Assembly: GCA_003661125.1 (NCBI GenBank)
Contig: QMVO01000022.1
Span: 1-12,893, forward strand
Reading direction: 5' to 3'
Length of the DNA: 12,893 bases
From: Methanosarcinales archaeon
GTDB lineage: Archaea; Halobacteriota; Syntropharchaeia; Alkanophagales; Methanospirareceae
Below the pieces are notes generated by a model. The model did no database searches and was not told the origin of the DNA. It saw only the letters and a program-made list of their open reading frames with translations. Below, in pieces: positions 7,320 through 12,893 of this stretch. The first letter of the stretch is position 1. The number at the start of each line of letters is the position of its first letter. The position numbers and the translations under genes were made by a program.

Positions 7320-7330
7320 AGAAACCTTTT

Positions 7331-7370
7331 TCTTAAAAGAGAGCTTTATTTAAGATATATTTTATACTAT
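7331..7370 (+). promoter_or_regulatory. Hairpin and TATA-like site between rpl3 and rpl4
   Basis: TCTTAAA (7331-7337) and TTTAAGA (7349-7355) form a 7-bp stem with an 11-base loop, just after a CCTTTTTC run (7325-7332). It overlaps GATATATTTTATACTATATAG, a box-A-like stretch that would start transcription near 7385, ten bases before the rpl4 ATG. It may be a partial terminator with an internal promoter. Confidence 0.4.
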
Positions 7371-7394
7371 ATAGAATAAGAGAAGAAAAGAGAG

Positions 7395-8204
7395 ATGGTA
7401 GAGGAAGCGGAGAAGAAAAGTAAAGCCAAAGTGCTGGACTTATCAGGGAACTTTGTAAGGGAGGTAACATTGCCCCTGGTGTTTATGGAAGAGTATAGAC
7501 CAGACTTGATAAAGAGAGCGGTGCTGGCGATGCAATCAAACCGGCGGCAGCCAAAGGGTCCAAATCCATTGTCGGGAAGAAAGACATCGGCAGAGAGCTG
7601 GGGTGTTGGCAGGGGGGTCTCAAGAGTGCCTCGTGTAAAAACCGGCAATAGAGCAGCACGGGCTCCACAAACGGTAGGTGGAAGAAGAGCACACCCACCA
7701 AAACCTGAAGAAGTGTTGAAGCGGAAAATAAACAAAAAAGAAAGAAGGAAAGCGATAAAGTCCGCTATTGCAGCTACCATGGACACGGATCTCGTAAGAA
7801 GAAGGGGGCATAAGTTCAGCGATGCTGTGGAGCTGCCGATAGTAGTGGAAGACGCACTCGCAACCCTGGAAAAGACCTCAGAGGTGGAGAAAACTTTAAA
7901 TTCCATAGGTGTGTGGGATGATGTGCTCCGTGCGAAGGAACGAAAAGTAAGGGCAGGAAAAGGAAAGATGAGGGGCAGGAGATACAAGCCCAGAAAAAGC
8001 GTTTTGATTGTTATTTCCGGTGATGAAGAAACACCAGTGGATAGAGATATAAGGGTGGGCGCGAAAAATTTACCTGGTGTGGATATATCATCAGTGGAGG
8101 AGCTGAATGCCGAACTGCTTGCACCGGGAACGCATCCAGGCAGGCTGACCATCTGGACAGAATCTTCTATATCAAAGCTTGCTGCCATGCATGGGGTGAT
8201 GTGA
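7395..8204 (+). CDS. rpl4: Large subunit ribosomal protein L4 (uL4, L4/L1e type)
   Basis: uL4 lines the nascent-peptide exit tunnel. It has 269 residues. After a charged start (VEEAEKKSKAK) it shows VLDLSGNFVREVTLP, the DLIKRAVLAMQSNRRQPKGPNPLSG segment, and the long basic tunnel loop with ESWGVGRGVSRVPRVK and GGRRAHPPKPE. KGKMRGRRYKPRKSVLIVI and the C-terminal LPGVDISSVEELNAELLAPG follow. This is the archaeal/eukaryotic form, longer than bacterial L4. The only suitable ATG is at 7395 with a weak purine-rich leader. The stop at 8202-8204 is one base before rpl23, so they are coupled. Confidence 0.97.
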   Translation: MVEEAEKKSKAKVLDLSGNFVREVTLPLVFMEEYRPDLIKRAVLAMQSNRRQPKGPNPLSGRKTSAESWGVGRGVSRVPRVKTGNRAARAPQTVGGRRAHPPKPEEVLKRKINKKERRKAIKSAIAATMDTDLVRRRGHKFSDAVELPIVVEDALATLEKTSEVEKTLNSIGVWDDVLRAKERKVRAGKGKMRGRRYKPRKSVLIVISGDEETPVDRDIRVGAKNLPGVDISSVEELNAELLAPGTHPGRLTIWTESSISKLAAMHGVM

Positions 8205-8205
8205 A

Positions 8206-8460
8206 ATGGAGATGAAAATAAAACATATCGTGCCAAGTGAAAAGGCAACCTTGATGATAGATGCGGAAAATAAACTCCAGTTTATTGTTGATTCAAGAGC
8301 GAATAAGCGCGAGATAAAGCGCGAGGTGGAAAGAGTGTTTGAAACACCGGTGAAAAGCGTAAAAACAATGATAACATTTAAGGGAGAAAAGAAGGCAATA
8401 ATACAATTGGAAGAGGAGGGAAAGGCAAAAGAGATAGCCACATCACTAGGAATATTGTAG
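8206..8460 (+). CDS. rpl23: Large subunit ribosomal protein L23 (uL23)
   Basis: uL23 sits at the tunnel exit and is the docking site for SRP and the translocon. The 84-residue compact archaeal form has IKHIVPSEKATLMIDAENKLQFIVD, the ANKREIKREVERVFETPVKSVKTM helix and hairpin, and ends EIATSLGIL. It starts at ATG 8206, one base after rpl4; a second ATG at 8212 would remove two residues. GGGGTGAT within the rpl4 end serves as ribosome binding site. It ends with TAG. Confidence 0.96.
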   Translation: MEMKIKHIVPSEKATLMIDAENKLQFIVDSRANKREIKREVERVFETPVKSVKTMITFKGEKKAIIQLEEEGKAKEIATSLGIL

Positions 8461-8481
8461 GTTACGGAGAGGAGACAAAAA

Positions 8482-9210
8482 ATGGGAAAGAGAATAATAG
8501 CGCAGCGGAGAGGAAGAGGATCTCCCACTTTTCGGGCTCCTTCACACAAATACAAAGGAAATCTTGAACATGTGAAGGCGAATAAGTGCGAGACTGTATC
8601 AGGGGTGGTCGAGGAAATAGTGCACGACCCTGCAAGGAGTGCGCCCATTGCACGTATACGAGTAGAAGAAGGGAAACAAATGGGATACAGATTTGTAATC
8701 GTACCAGAGGGCGTTGGAGAAGGTGATGAGATGGTCTATGGCGAATCAGCGGGGATAAAAACAGGAAATACTTTGCCTCTTCGCTGTATTCCGGAAGGAT
8801 TTACGATTTGTAACGTAGAAGGAAGACCAAACGATGGAGGAAAGTTTGCAAGGGCTTCAGGTAATTTTGCTACCGTGTTAGCACACGAGCAAGAAACAGG
8901 AAAAACGCTTGTGGTGATGCCGAGCGGGAAGAAGAAATGGCTGTCTTCAGATTGTTTCGCCACGATAGGAGTTGTTGCCGGTGGAGGTCGGACGGAAAAA
9001 CCTTTTGTAAAAGCAGGGAAGAAATATCATAAGATGAAGGCAAGAGCTGCAAAATACCCCACGGTAAGAGGTGTTGCAATGAATCCCGTTGACCATCCGT
9101 TCGGGGGTGGTGGTCATCAACACGTTGGCAAGTCTAAGACGCCCGGAAGGGGTGCACCGCCAGGAAGGAAAGTAGGGAGTATAGCGGCAAAAAGAACTGG
9201 AAAGAGGTGA
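8482..9210 (+). CDS. rpl2: Large subunit ribosomal protein L2 (uL2)
   Basis: uL2 joins the subunits and supports the peptidyl-transferase centre. The 242 residues begin MGKRIIAQRRGRGSPTFRAP. The OB-fold and SH3-like domains follow (HDPARSAPIARIRVE, PEGFTICNVEGRPNDGG). The highly conserved VRGVAMNPVDHPFGGGGHQH loop (about 195-214) contains H205, matching the histidine implicated in peptide-bond formation. The end is the basic TPGRGAPPGRKVGSIAAKRTGKR. GGAGAGG lies about 9 bases before the ATG. The downstream gap to rps19 (186 bases) is abnormal for this cluster and holds a palindromic element. Confidence 0.97.
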   Translation: MGKRIIAQRRGRGSPTFRAPSHKYKGNLEHVKANKCETVSGVVEEIVHDPARSAPIARIRVEEGKQMGYRFVIVPEGVGEGDEMVYGESAGIKTGNTLPLRCIPEGFTICNVEGRPNDGGKFARASGNFATVLAHEQETGKTLVVMPSGKKKWLSSDCFATIGVVAGGGRTEKPFVKAGKKYHKMKARAAKYPTVRGVAMNPVDHPFGGGGHQHVGKSKTPGRGAPPGRKVGSIAAKRTGKR

Positions 9211-9236
9211 GATGCGGAGGGTAGATAAGTTGTGGA

Positions 9237-9354
9237 AAATCCTAAATCCTAATTATCAAATCCTGTCCAGATATCTAAATTCAAAACAAAAAACCTTTTT
9301 GTCATTTGAGTTTGGTTATTGGGTTTCAATTATATTATAGAGTTTTGGATTTAT
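9237..9354. repeat. Palindromic MITE-like AT-rich element between rpl2 and rps19
   Basis: The centre folds by hand into a long hairpin. 9277-9285 pairs with 9305-9313 (nine pairs, one a G-T wobble). After a two-base bulge (9303-9304), ACAAAAA (9286-9292) pairs with TTTTTGT (9296-9302) around a three-base loop. Outside this are repeated AAATCCT-type units on the left (from 9237) and the complementary GTTTTGGATTT on the right (to about 9351). Such nested AAATCCTAAATCC / ATTCAAAA palindromes resemble non-coding repeats I know from uncultured archaeal and bacterial genomes. No ORF is present, so it would move only in trans, if at all. Only one copy is seen in the window. Confidence 0.6.
9328..9345 (+). 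promoter_or_regulatory. Possible TATA box upstream of rps19
   Basis: TCAATTATATTATAGAG is a box-A-like stretch about 55-65 bases before the rps19 ATG, inside the right arm of the palindromic element. A second AT stretch, GATTATATATATGG (9371-9384), lies closer. Either could restart transcription after the inserted element. Confidence 0.35.
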
Positions 9355-9396
9355 AAGACTACAAAGCATAGATTATATATATGGTGTAAGAGGAAA

Positions 9397-9819
9397 ATGG
9401 CAAAGAAGAAAGCTAAAGCAAAGACTACACTCAAAAAGGAGGAAGAAGAGTTCACATATCGTGGATATACGCTGGCGAAGCTGAAGAAAATGAAGTTCGA
9501 AGATTTGGCAGAATTGATGAAGGCGAGGCAGCGAAGGAAATTGAAGAGGGAATTGAGAGAGAAAGAGGAGAGATTGCTGGAGGAACTTAAGTCAGAAAAG
9601 GAAAGCGTCAAAACACATCTACGAGATGCCATCGTGCTGCCAAGTATGGTGGGGAAGAAGATAGGTATACACAACGGAAAAAGCTTTGATTACGTAGAGA
9701 TAAAGCCGGAGATGATCGGGCACTATCTGGGCGAGTTTGCATTAACACGAAAGAAAGTATTGCACGGTGCTGCGGGTGTTGGAGCTACGAGGTCTTCAAA
9801 ATACGTGCCACTGAAGTAG
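9397..9819 (+). CDS. rps19: Small subunit ribosomal protein S19 (uS19)
   Basis: uS19 lies in the head of the small subunit near the A-site tRNA. I place the start at ATG 9397 (140 residues, MAKKKAKAKTTLKKEEEEF), preceded by AAGAGG. An in-frame ATG at 9319 would add 26 residues unlike S19, read from the intergenic element, so I reject it. The archaeal Lys/Glu-rich helical N-terminal extension (FTYRGYTLAKLKKMKFEDL, RRKLKRELREKEERLLEEL) precedes the core VKTHLRDAIVLPSMVGKKIGIHNGK and the C-terminal HYLGEFALTRKKVLHGAAGVGATRSSKYVPLK. It stops with TAG, 21 bases before rpl22. Confidence 0.96.
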   Translation: MAKKKAKAKTTLKKEEEEFTYRGYTLAKLKKMKFEDLAELMKARQRRKLKRELREKEERLLEELKSEKESVKTHLRDAIVLPSMVGKKIGIHNGKSFDYVEIKPEMIGHYLGEFALTRKKVLHGAAGVGATRSSKYVPLK

Positions 9820-9840
9820 AAAAAAAGAAGAGAACAGAAG

Positions 9841-10320
9841 ATGGGCAGGGTAAAATTTTGCATGGATGGAATTGAAACCGGGGTTGATCCGGAAACGACT
9901 GCAAAAGCAATGGTTTACGAAGCTCACATATCTCCAAAGCATGCTCTCGAAGTGTGCAGAGCGATAAAGGGGAAGAAAGTGGAAGAGGCAGAGGCATACC
10001 TGGAGGCAGTGCTGGAAAAACGTGTGGCAATTCCTTTTAAACGGCATAAAAAGAAAGTTGCACATCGAAGGGGACTAAAGAAGTGGTATGCTGGGAGATA
10101 CCCGGTAAAGGCAAGTGAGGAGATACTAAAATTGATAAGAAATGCGAAGGGGAATGCCGAATACAAAGGGCTTGACTCAGAGGCGATGAGGATATGGCAT
10201 GTATCCACGAAGAAAGGACGCACGATAAAAGGAGCAATGCCACGGGCTTTTGGTCGTACTACACCTAAGAATACAGACACGGTCACTATTGAAATGGTGT
10301 TGAAGGAAGAGGGGAGTTAG
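9841..10320 (+). CDS. rpl22: Large subunit ribosomal protein L22 (uL22)
   Basis: uL22 forms part of the exit-tunnel constriction. The 159 residues show the archaeal pattern: AKAMVYEAHISPKHALEVCRAIKGK, VEEAEAYLEAVLEKRVAIPFKRH, the basic KKKVAHRRGLKKWYAGRYPVKASEE loop, and the tunnel hairpin KKGRTIKGAMPRAFGRTTPKN leading to VTIEMVLKEE. It starts at ATG 9841 after AGAAGAGAACAG. It ends with TAG, and its last codons (GGGGAGTTAGGG) supply the ribosome binding site for rps3, eight bases downstream. Confidence 0.96.
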   Translation: MGRVKFCMDGIETGVDPETTAKAMVYEAHISPKHALEVCRAIKGKKVEEAEAYLEAVLEKRVAIPFKRHKKKVAHRRGLKKWYAGRYPVKASEEILKLIRNAKGNAEYKGLDSEAMRIWHVSTKKGRTIKGAMPRAFGRTTPKNTDTVTIEMVLKEEGS

Positions 10321-10328
10321 GGAAAAAA

Positions 10329-10991
10329 GTGATAGAGAAGATTTTTGTGAGGAACGGGATAAAGAAGGTGAGAATGGACGAATATTTCAGGAAGGAGTTG
10401 GATAGGGCAGGGTATGGAGGAATGGATATAAAAAGGACGCCAATGGGCACGCAGATAACAGTGAGTGTGGAGAAGCCGGGGATGATAATAGGAAAAGATG
10501 GGCGACGAATAAAAAGGCTGACAGACGACATAAACAGGAGGCAAGAGCTGGATAACCCGCAGATAGATGTGCAACCCATAGCGGTGCCAGACCTGAGCGC
10601 CCCGTTGATGGCTAATAGACTCGCAAAGCTTATAGAGCGAGGATGGCATTTCAGAAGGGCGGGTAGGTCAACGCTGCAAAGAATAATGGATAAAGGTGCG
10701 TTAGGTTGCGAGATTATTATGTCAGGAAAGCTCAAAGGACCACGTGGGCGTATGGAGAAGATGGTGGATGGGTATATAAAACATTGCGGCGCGGTAGCAG
10801 AAGAAATAGTAGATCATGGATATGCAATAGCAAAAGTAAAATCAGGAGTTATAGGTGTGAGGGTAAGGATAGTAAAGCCAGATGCCAAAGTACCCGATGC
10901 TCTTCGCATGGTAGCGGTAAATAAAGAAGAAAAGGAAGAGGAGGAAAAGATAGAGGATAAAGAAGGAAAAGGAAAGGAAGAGGGAGAATGA
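10329..10991 (+). CDS. rps3: Small subunit ribosomal protein S3 (uS3)
   Basis: uS3 guards the mRNA entry channel. Its type II KH domain shows VEKPGMIIGKDGRRIKRLTDDI, with GKDG as the GXXG RNA-binding loop, followed by the C-terminal S3 domain (RRAGRSTLQRIMDKGALGCEIIMSGKLKGPRGR, then KSGVIGVRVRIVKPDAK). The start is GTG at 10329, with the ribosome binding site inside the rpl22 end. The last 30 or so residues are almost only E and K (from NKEEKEEEEK), a disordered tail common but variable in archaeal S3. Its stop overlaps the rpl29 start as ATGA. Confidence 0.97.
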   Translation: MIEKIFVRNGIKKVRMDEYFRKELDRAGYGGMDIKRTPMGTQITVSVEKPGMIIGKDGRRIKRLTDDINRRQELDNPQIDVQPIAVPDLSAPLMANRLAKLIERGWHFRRAGRSTLQRIMDKGALGCEIIMSGKLKGPRGRMEKMVDGYIKHCGAVAEEIVDHGYAIAKVKSGVIGVRVRIVKPDAKVPDALRMVAVNKEEKEEEEKIEDKEGKGKEEGE

Positions 10992-11200
10992 GCATATTTA
11001 GAATTGATGAAATAAGAAAGATGAGTGAAAAAGAAAGGAAGGAGGAGTTGGAGAGTTTAATGACTGACTTATTGCGTGAGCGCGGGGTAATAGCCACAGG
11101 TGGCGCACTGGAGAATCCGGGCAGATTGAAGGAGATAAGAAGAACAATAGCGAAGATAAAAACGGTTGAAAGAGAATTAGAACGGGAAAAGGGGAAATGA
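10988..11200 (+). CDS. rpl29: Large subunit ribosomal protein L29 (uL29)
   Basis: uL29 is a two-helix protein near the tunnel exit, next to uL23. The 70 residues show FRIDEIRKMSEKERKEELESLMTDLLRERG, a short loop with GALENPGRLKEIRRTIAKIKT, and a charged end. The ATG overlaps the rps3 stop (ATGA) and its stop overlaps the next start in the same way, so it is translated by re-initiation. GGAAGAGGGAG precedes the start. Confidence 0.95.
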   Translation: MSIFRIDEIRKMSEKERKEELESLMTDLLRERGVIATGGALENPGRLKEIRRTIAKIKTVERELEREKGK

Positions 11201-11502
11201 GCATGGAAGTTTGCCCTAAATGCGGATTGCCAAAGGACTTATGTATTTGCAAGGAGATAGCAAAAGAGCAGCAAATGGTAAAGGTGTCAACGGTGAAAAG
11301 AAGATTTGGGAAAATTACCACGGTGATAAAAGGAATAAATGAGAAAGAAGTGGATCTAAAGGGGCTGTCGAAAGAACTGAAGTCGCGATGTGCATGCGGT
11401 GGCACGGTAAAAGCGGGATGCGTTGAATTACAGGGAGATCAAGAAGAACTGGTAAAGAAAACGCTGCGTGAGATGGGATATACCTTAGAAGGAGAAAAAT
11501 GA
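11197..11502 (+). CDS. sui1: Translation initiation factor aIF1 (SUI1 family)
   Basis: aIF1 binds the small subunit P-site region and monitors start-codon selection. The 101 residues have an N-terminal zinc-knuckle-like CPKC...CIC (C6, C9, C16, C18) in MSMEVCPKCGLPKDLCICKE. The SUI1 core follows: RRFGKITTVIKGI, VDLKGLSKELKSR and the conserved CGGTVKAGCVELQGDQ loop. Two extra cysteines (in SRCACGG and KAGCVEL) are visible. It overlaps rpl29 upstream and rnp1 downstream by ATGA, so the three are coupled. This placement between L29 and the RNase P subunit is standard in euryarchaea. Confidence 0.95.
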   Translation: MSMEVCPKCGLPKDLCICKEIAKEQQMVKVSTVKRRFGKITTVIKGINEKEVDLKGLSKELKSRCACGGTVKAGCVELQGDQEELVKKTLREMGYTLEGEK

Positions 11503-11771
11503 AAATAAATCCGGGTAATATATTGCTGCACGAGCTGATAGGATTAAAAGTAGAAGTGGAAGAAAGCAGGAATAGTAGTGCGAGGGGGCTTTGTGGATTT
11601 GTGGTAGATGAGACGAGAAATATGTTAGTTATAGAGAATGAGCCGGGAAAGGAAAAGAAAATATCAAAAGCAGAAAATGTATTTATTTTTGAACTGCCCG
11701 AAGAAGGGGTTAAAGTAAGAGTAAGGGGAGATATGCTTGTTTCAAGACCTGGAGACAGGATAAAGAAGTAA
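11499..11771 (+). CDS. rnp1: RNase P protein component 1 (Rpp29/Pop4)
   Basis: Rpp29 works with Rpp21 on the specificity domain of RNase P RNA to process tRNA 5' ends. The 90 residues form the short archaeal Sm-like barrel: NPGNILLHELIGLKVEVEES, RGLCGFVVDETRNMLVIEN, KKISKAENVFIFELPEEGVKVRVRGDMLVSRPGDRIKK. It starts at ATG 11499, overlapping the aIF1 stop, with AGAAGGAG in front. Its stop is two bases before rps17. The conserved position immediately before rps17 supports the call. Confidence 0.95.
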   Translation: MKINPGNILLHELIGLKVEVEESRNSSARGLCGFVVDETRNMLVIENEPGKEKKISKAENVFIFELPEEGVKVRVRGDMLVSRPGDRIKK

Positions 11772-11773
11772 AA

Positions 11774-12097
11774 ATGAGAGATATAGGGATAGATGTTCGG
11801 CTGCCAGCGAAGGAATGCGAAGATGAAAATTGCCCATTTCACGGTAAGTTACCGGTAAGAGGACAAATTATAGAGGGTGTGGTAGTAAGTGATAAAGCAC
11901 CGAAGACCGTTGTCGTTTTGAGGTCTTATCTGAAGAAGATAAGAAAATATGAACGGTATGAAAAGAGAAGGTCAAAGATACATGCACATAATCCGCCTTG
12001 TATAGATGCAAAGGTAGGAGATGTGGTGAGGATAGCAGAGTGCCGTCCATTAAGCAAGACGAAAAGCTTTGTGGTGGTGGAGAAGCGAGCATCGTGA
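11774..12097 (+). CDS. rps17: Small subunit ribosomal protein S17 (uS17)
   Basis: uS17 binds 16S rRNA in the body of the small subunit. The 107 residues carry the archaeal N-terminal extension (DIGIDVRLPAKECEDENCPFHGKLPVRGQ), then the OB-fold with IEGVVVSDKAPKTVVVLRSYLKKIRKYERYEKRRSKIHAHNPP and KVGDVVRIAECRPLSKTKSFVVVE. It is complete and ends normally (EKRAS, TGA). It starts two bases after rnp1. In archaea rpl14 is expected next; here the superoperon is interrupted and a decayed integrase follows within about 20 bases. Confidence 0.97.
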   Translation: MRDIGIDVRLPAKECEDENCPFHGKLPVRGQIIEGVVVSDKAPKTVVVLRSYLKKIRKYERYEKRRSKIHAHNPPCIDAKVGDVVRIAECRPLSKTKSFVVVEKRAS

Positions 12098-12113
12098 TCT
12101 AAATAGATGTGGT

Positions 12114-12893
12114 TATATCACAAAAATTAAAATCCTCAAAGGATACTACCGATGGCATCCCGAGAAGAAATACTGGAGTATCCCCAGTTCTGAGCTTGAA
12201 ATGCTCATATCAGTTTTTAATGGAGAGAAGCTTGATATTGATCCGTCTGTATGGCTCATCAAGCTTGAAAAGGAGCTTACTGCAAGAGGATACAGTCCAA
12301 GGACGATAAAGCTTTATTTGTATCACAACAAGAGGCTTCTGGAGTTTTTCAAGAATAATGCGGATATCGGATATATGGGATTATCTGTATCATTTAGCGA
12401 GTGACAGGAGAGCTTCTACATCCACTTTGAACACGGCAATCAATGCGCTGAGATTTTATTACGGCTAGGTATTAAAGCGGAGGTTTGTGTATGAGACAAA
12501 GAGACCGAAGAAGGATAAGAAGCTGCCGGTTGTTTTAAGCCAGGAAGAGGTTTTCCACATACTCTCGTCGGTGAGCAACATAAAGCATAAAGCAATCTTG
12601 ATGCTTATATATTCTGGAGGGTTAAGGGTAAGAGAGGTGGTAAAGTTGAGACCCGATGATATCGGGAAGGATAGGTATACTATTCTTTCAGATACTGCTA
12701 TGGACACCATAGGGCTATATATGAATGCAAATAACCCTGAAAAATGGCTCTTCCTTGGGAAAAAGGAAAATACCCACTTAACGATTCGAAGTGTAGAAAA
12801 AATATTTGAAGACGCAGTAAAAAGAGCAGGGATAACAAAAGAAGTTTCAGTTCATAGTCTTCGTCATAGTTTTGCCACGCACTTACTGGAAAG
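12114..12893 (+). pseudogene. Decayed tyrosine recombinase (integrase), continues past right edge
   Basis: Two frames together read as one integrase. Frame 1 (12114-12378) gives KIKILKGYYRWHPEKKYWSIP and the SAM-like core-binding part KLEKELTARGYSPRTIKLYLYHNKRLLEFFKN. It is lost to a one-base shift near 12376-12379, and frame 1 itself stops at 12404. Frame 2 (12379-12893) goes on with DYLYHLASDRRASTSTLNTAINALRFYYG, an in-frame TAG at 12466-12468, then VLKRRF, KKDKKLPVVLSQEEVFHILSS, and the catalytic domain with the first arginine in YSGGLRVREVVKL and the HxxR box in VHSLRHSFATHLLE. Between KLRPDDI and GKDRYTILSD about 15-20 residues that carry the hairpin lysine in relatives seem deleted. There is no start codon of its own; the N-terminus is truncated at the rps17 end. 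The catalytic tyrosine would lie beyond the window. Confidence 0.85.

Noticed and set aside
7367..8248. 293-codon minus-strand ORF opposite rpl4
   Set aside because: It is an antisense shadow of a clearly recognised ribosomal gene, with low-complexity Ser/Phe/Leu composition.
9319..9396. N-terminal extension of rps19 from an upstream ATG
   Set aside because: The 26 extra residues are hydrophobic/aromatic and unlike S19, derive from the palindromic element, and the ATG at 9397 gives the standard archaeal start.
12069..12113. Integrase start overlapping the end of rps17
   Set aside because: The overlapping frame begins with tryptophan repeats read from valine codons of rps17; integrase-like sequence starts only after the rps17 stop.
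12228..12266. Perfect 9-bp inverted repeat AAGCTTGAT / ATCAAGCTT as a recombination site
   Set aside because: It falls within in-frame integrase coding sequence (KLD...IKL codons) with a 21-base spacer and no second copy; coincidence of codons is sufficient.
12466..12468. TAG in the integrase read as pyrrolysine
   Set aside because: TAG is an ordinary stop for ftsZ, rpl23, rps19 and rpl22 here, and the gene also has a frameshift and an apparent deletion, so decay is simpler.
1..12893. CRISPR array, toxin-antitoxin or defence island
   Set aside because: No regularly spaced direct repeats, cas genes, small gene pairs of that type or restriction/defence motifs were seen.

Overview
The window comes from a euryarchaeal chromosome. 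The evidence is an archaeal-type S10 ribosomal cluster that includes aIF1 and the RNase P subunit Rpp29, an Alba chromatin protein, Spt5 paired with a Sec61-gamma-like SecE, archaeal FtsZ, AT-rich TATA-box promoters, and a tRNA-Leu with a long variable arm and no encoded CCA. Protein style is compatible with the Methanomicrobia/Syntrophoarchaeia/ANME-1 neighbourhood, but this is an impression and not a placement.

Layout. Positions 1-307 hold the 5' part of a minus-strand ORF that runs off the left edge (possibly an integrase N-terminus) plus broken coding-like sequence. From about 308 to 6192 everything lies on the minus strand. glyA sits downstream of pyrB. Alba is a single gene with its own clear TATA box and T-tract terminator. 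A tight operon ftsZ-secE-spt5-GT2 glycosyltransferase-hisI follows, with short gaps or 1-4 base overlaps. tRNA-Leu(GAG) lies upstream of ftsZ. Positions 6193-6329 are a divergent promoter region. From 6330 the plus strand carries rpl3, rpl4, rpl23, rpl2, rps19, rpl22, rps3, rpl29, aIF1 (sui1), rnp1 (Rpp29) and rps17, in the usual archaeal order and mostly translationally coupled.

Function. The plus-strand cluster builds the ribosome around the peptidyl-transferase centre and exit tunnel and couples this to initiation (aIF1) and tRNA 5' processing (Rpp29). The minus-strand operon joins cell division (FtsZ), the translocon (SecE), transcription elongation (Spt5), surface glycosylation (GT2) and histidine synthesis (HisI). 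glyA and pyrB serve one-carbon/glycine-serine and pyrimidine metabolism.

Unusual points. (1) The ribosomal superoperon stops right after rps17. In place of rpl14 there is a decayed tyrosine-recombinase gene carrying a frameshift, an in-frame TAG and an apparent internal deletion. (2) A palindromic, MITE-like AT-rich element lies in the rpl2-rps19 gap. (3) The ribosomal stalk genes that commonly follow spt5 in euryarchaea are replaced by a glycosyltransferase and hisI. I did not find a convincing new multi-gene defence or metabolic system; the novelty here is in genome remodelling of conserved operons.
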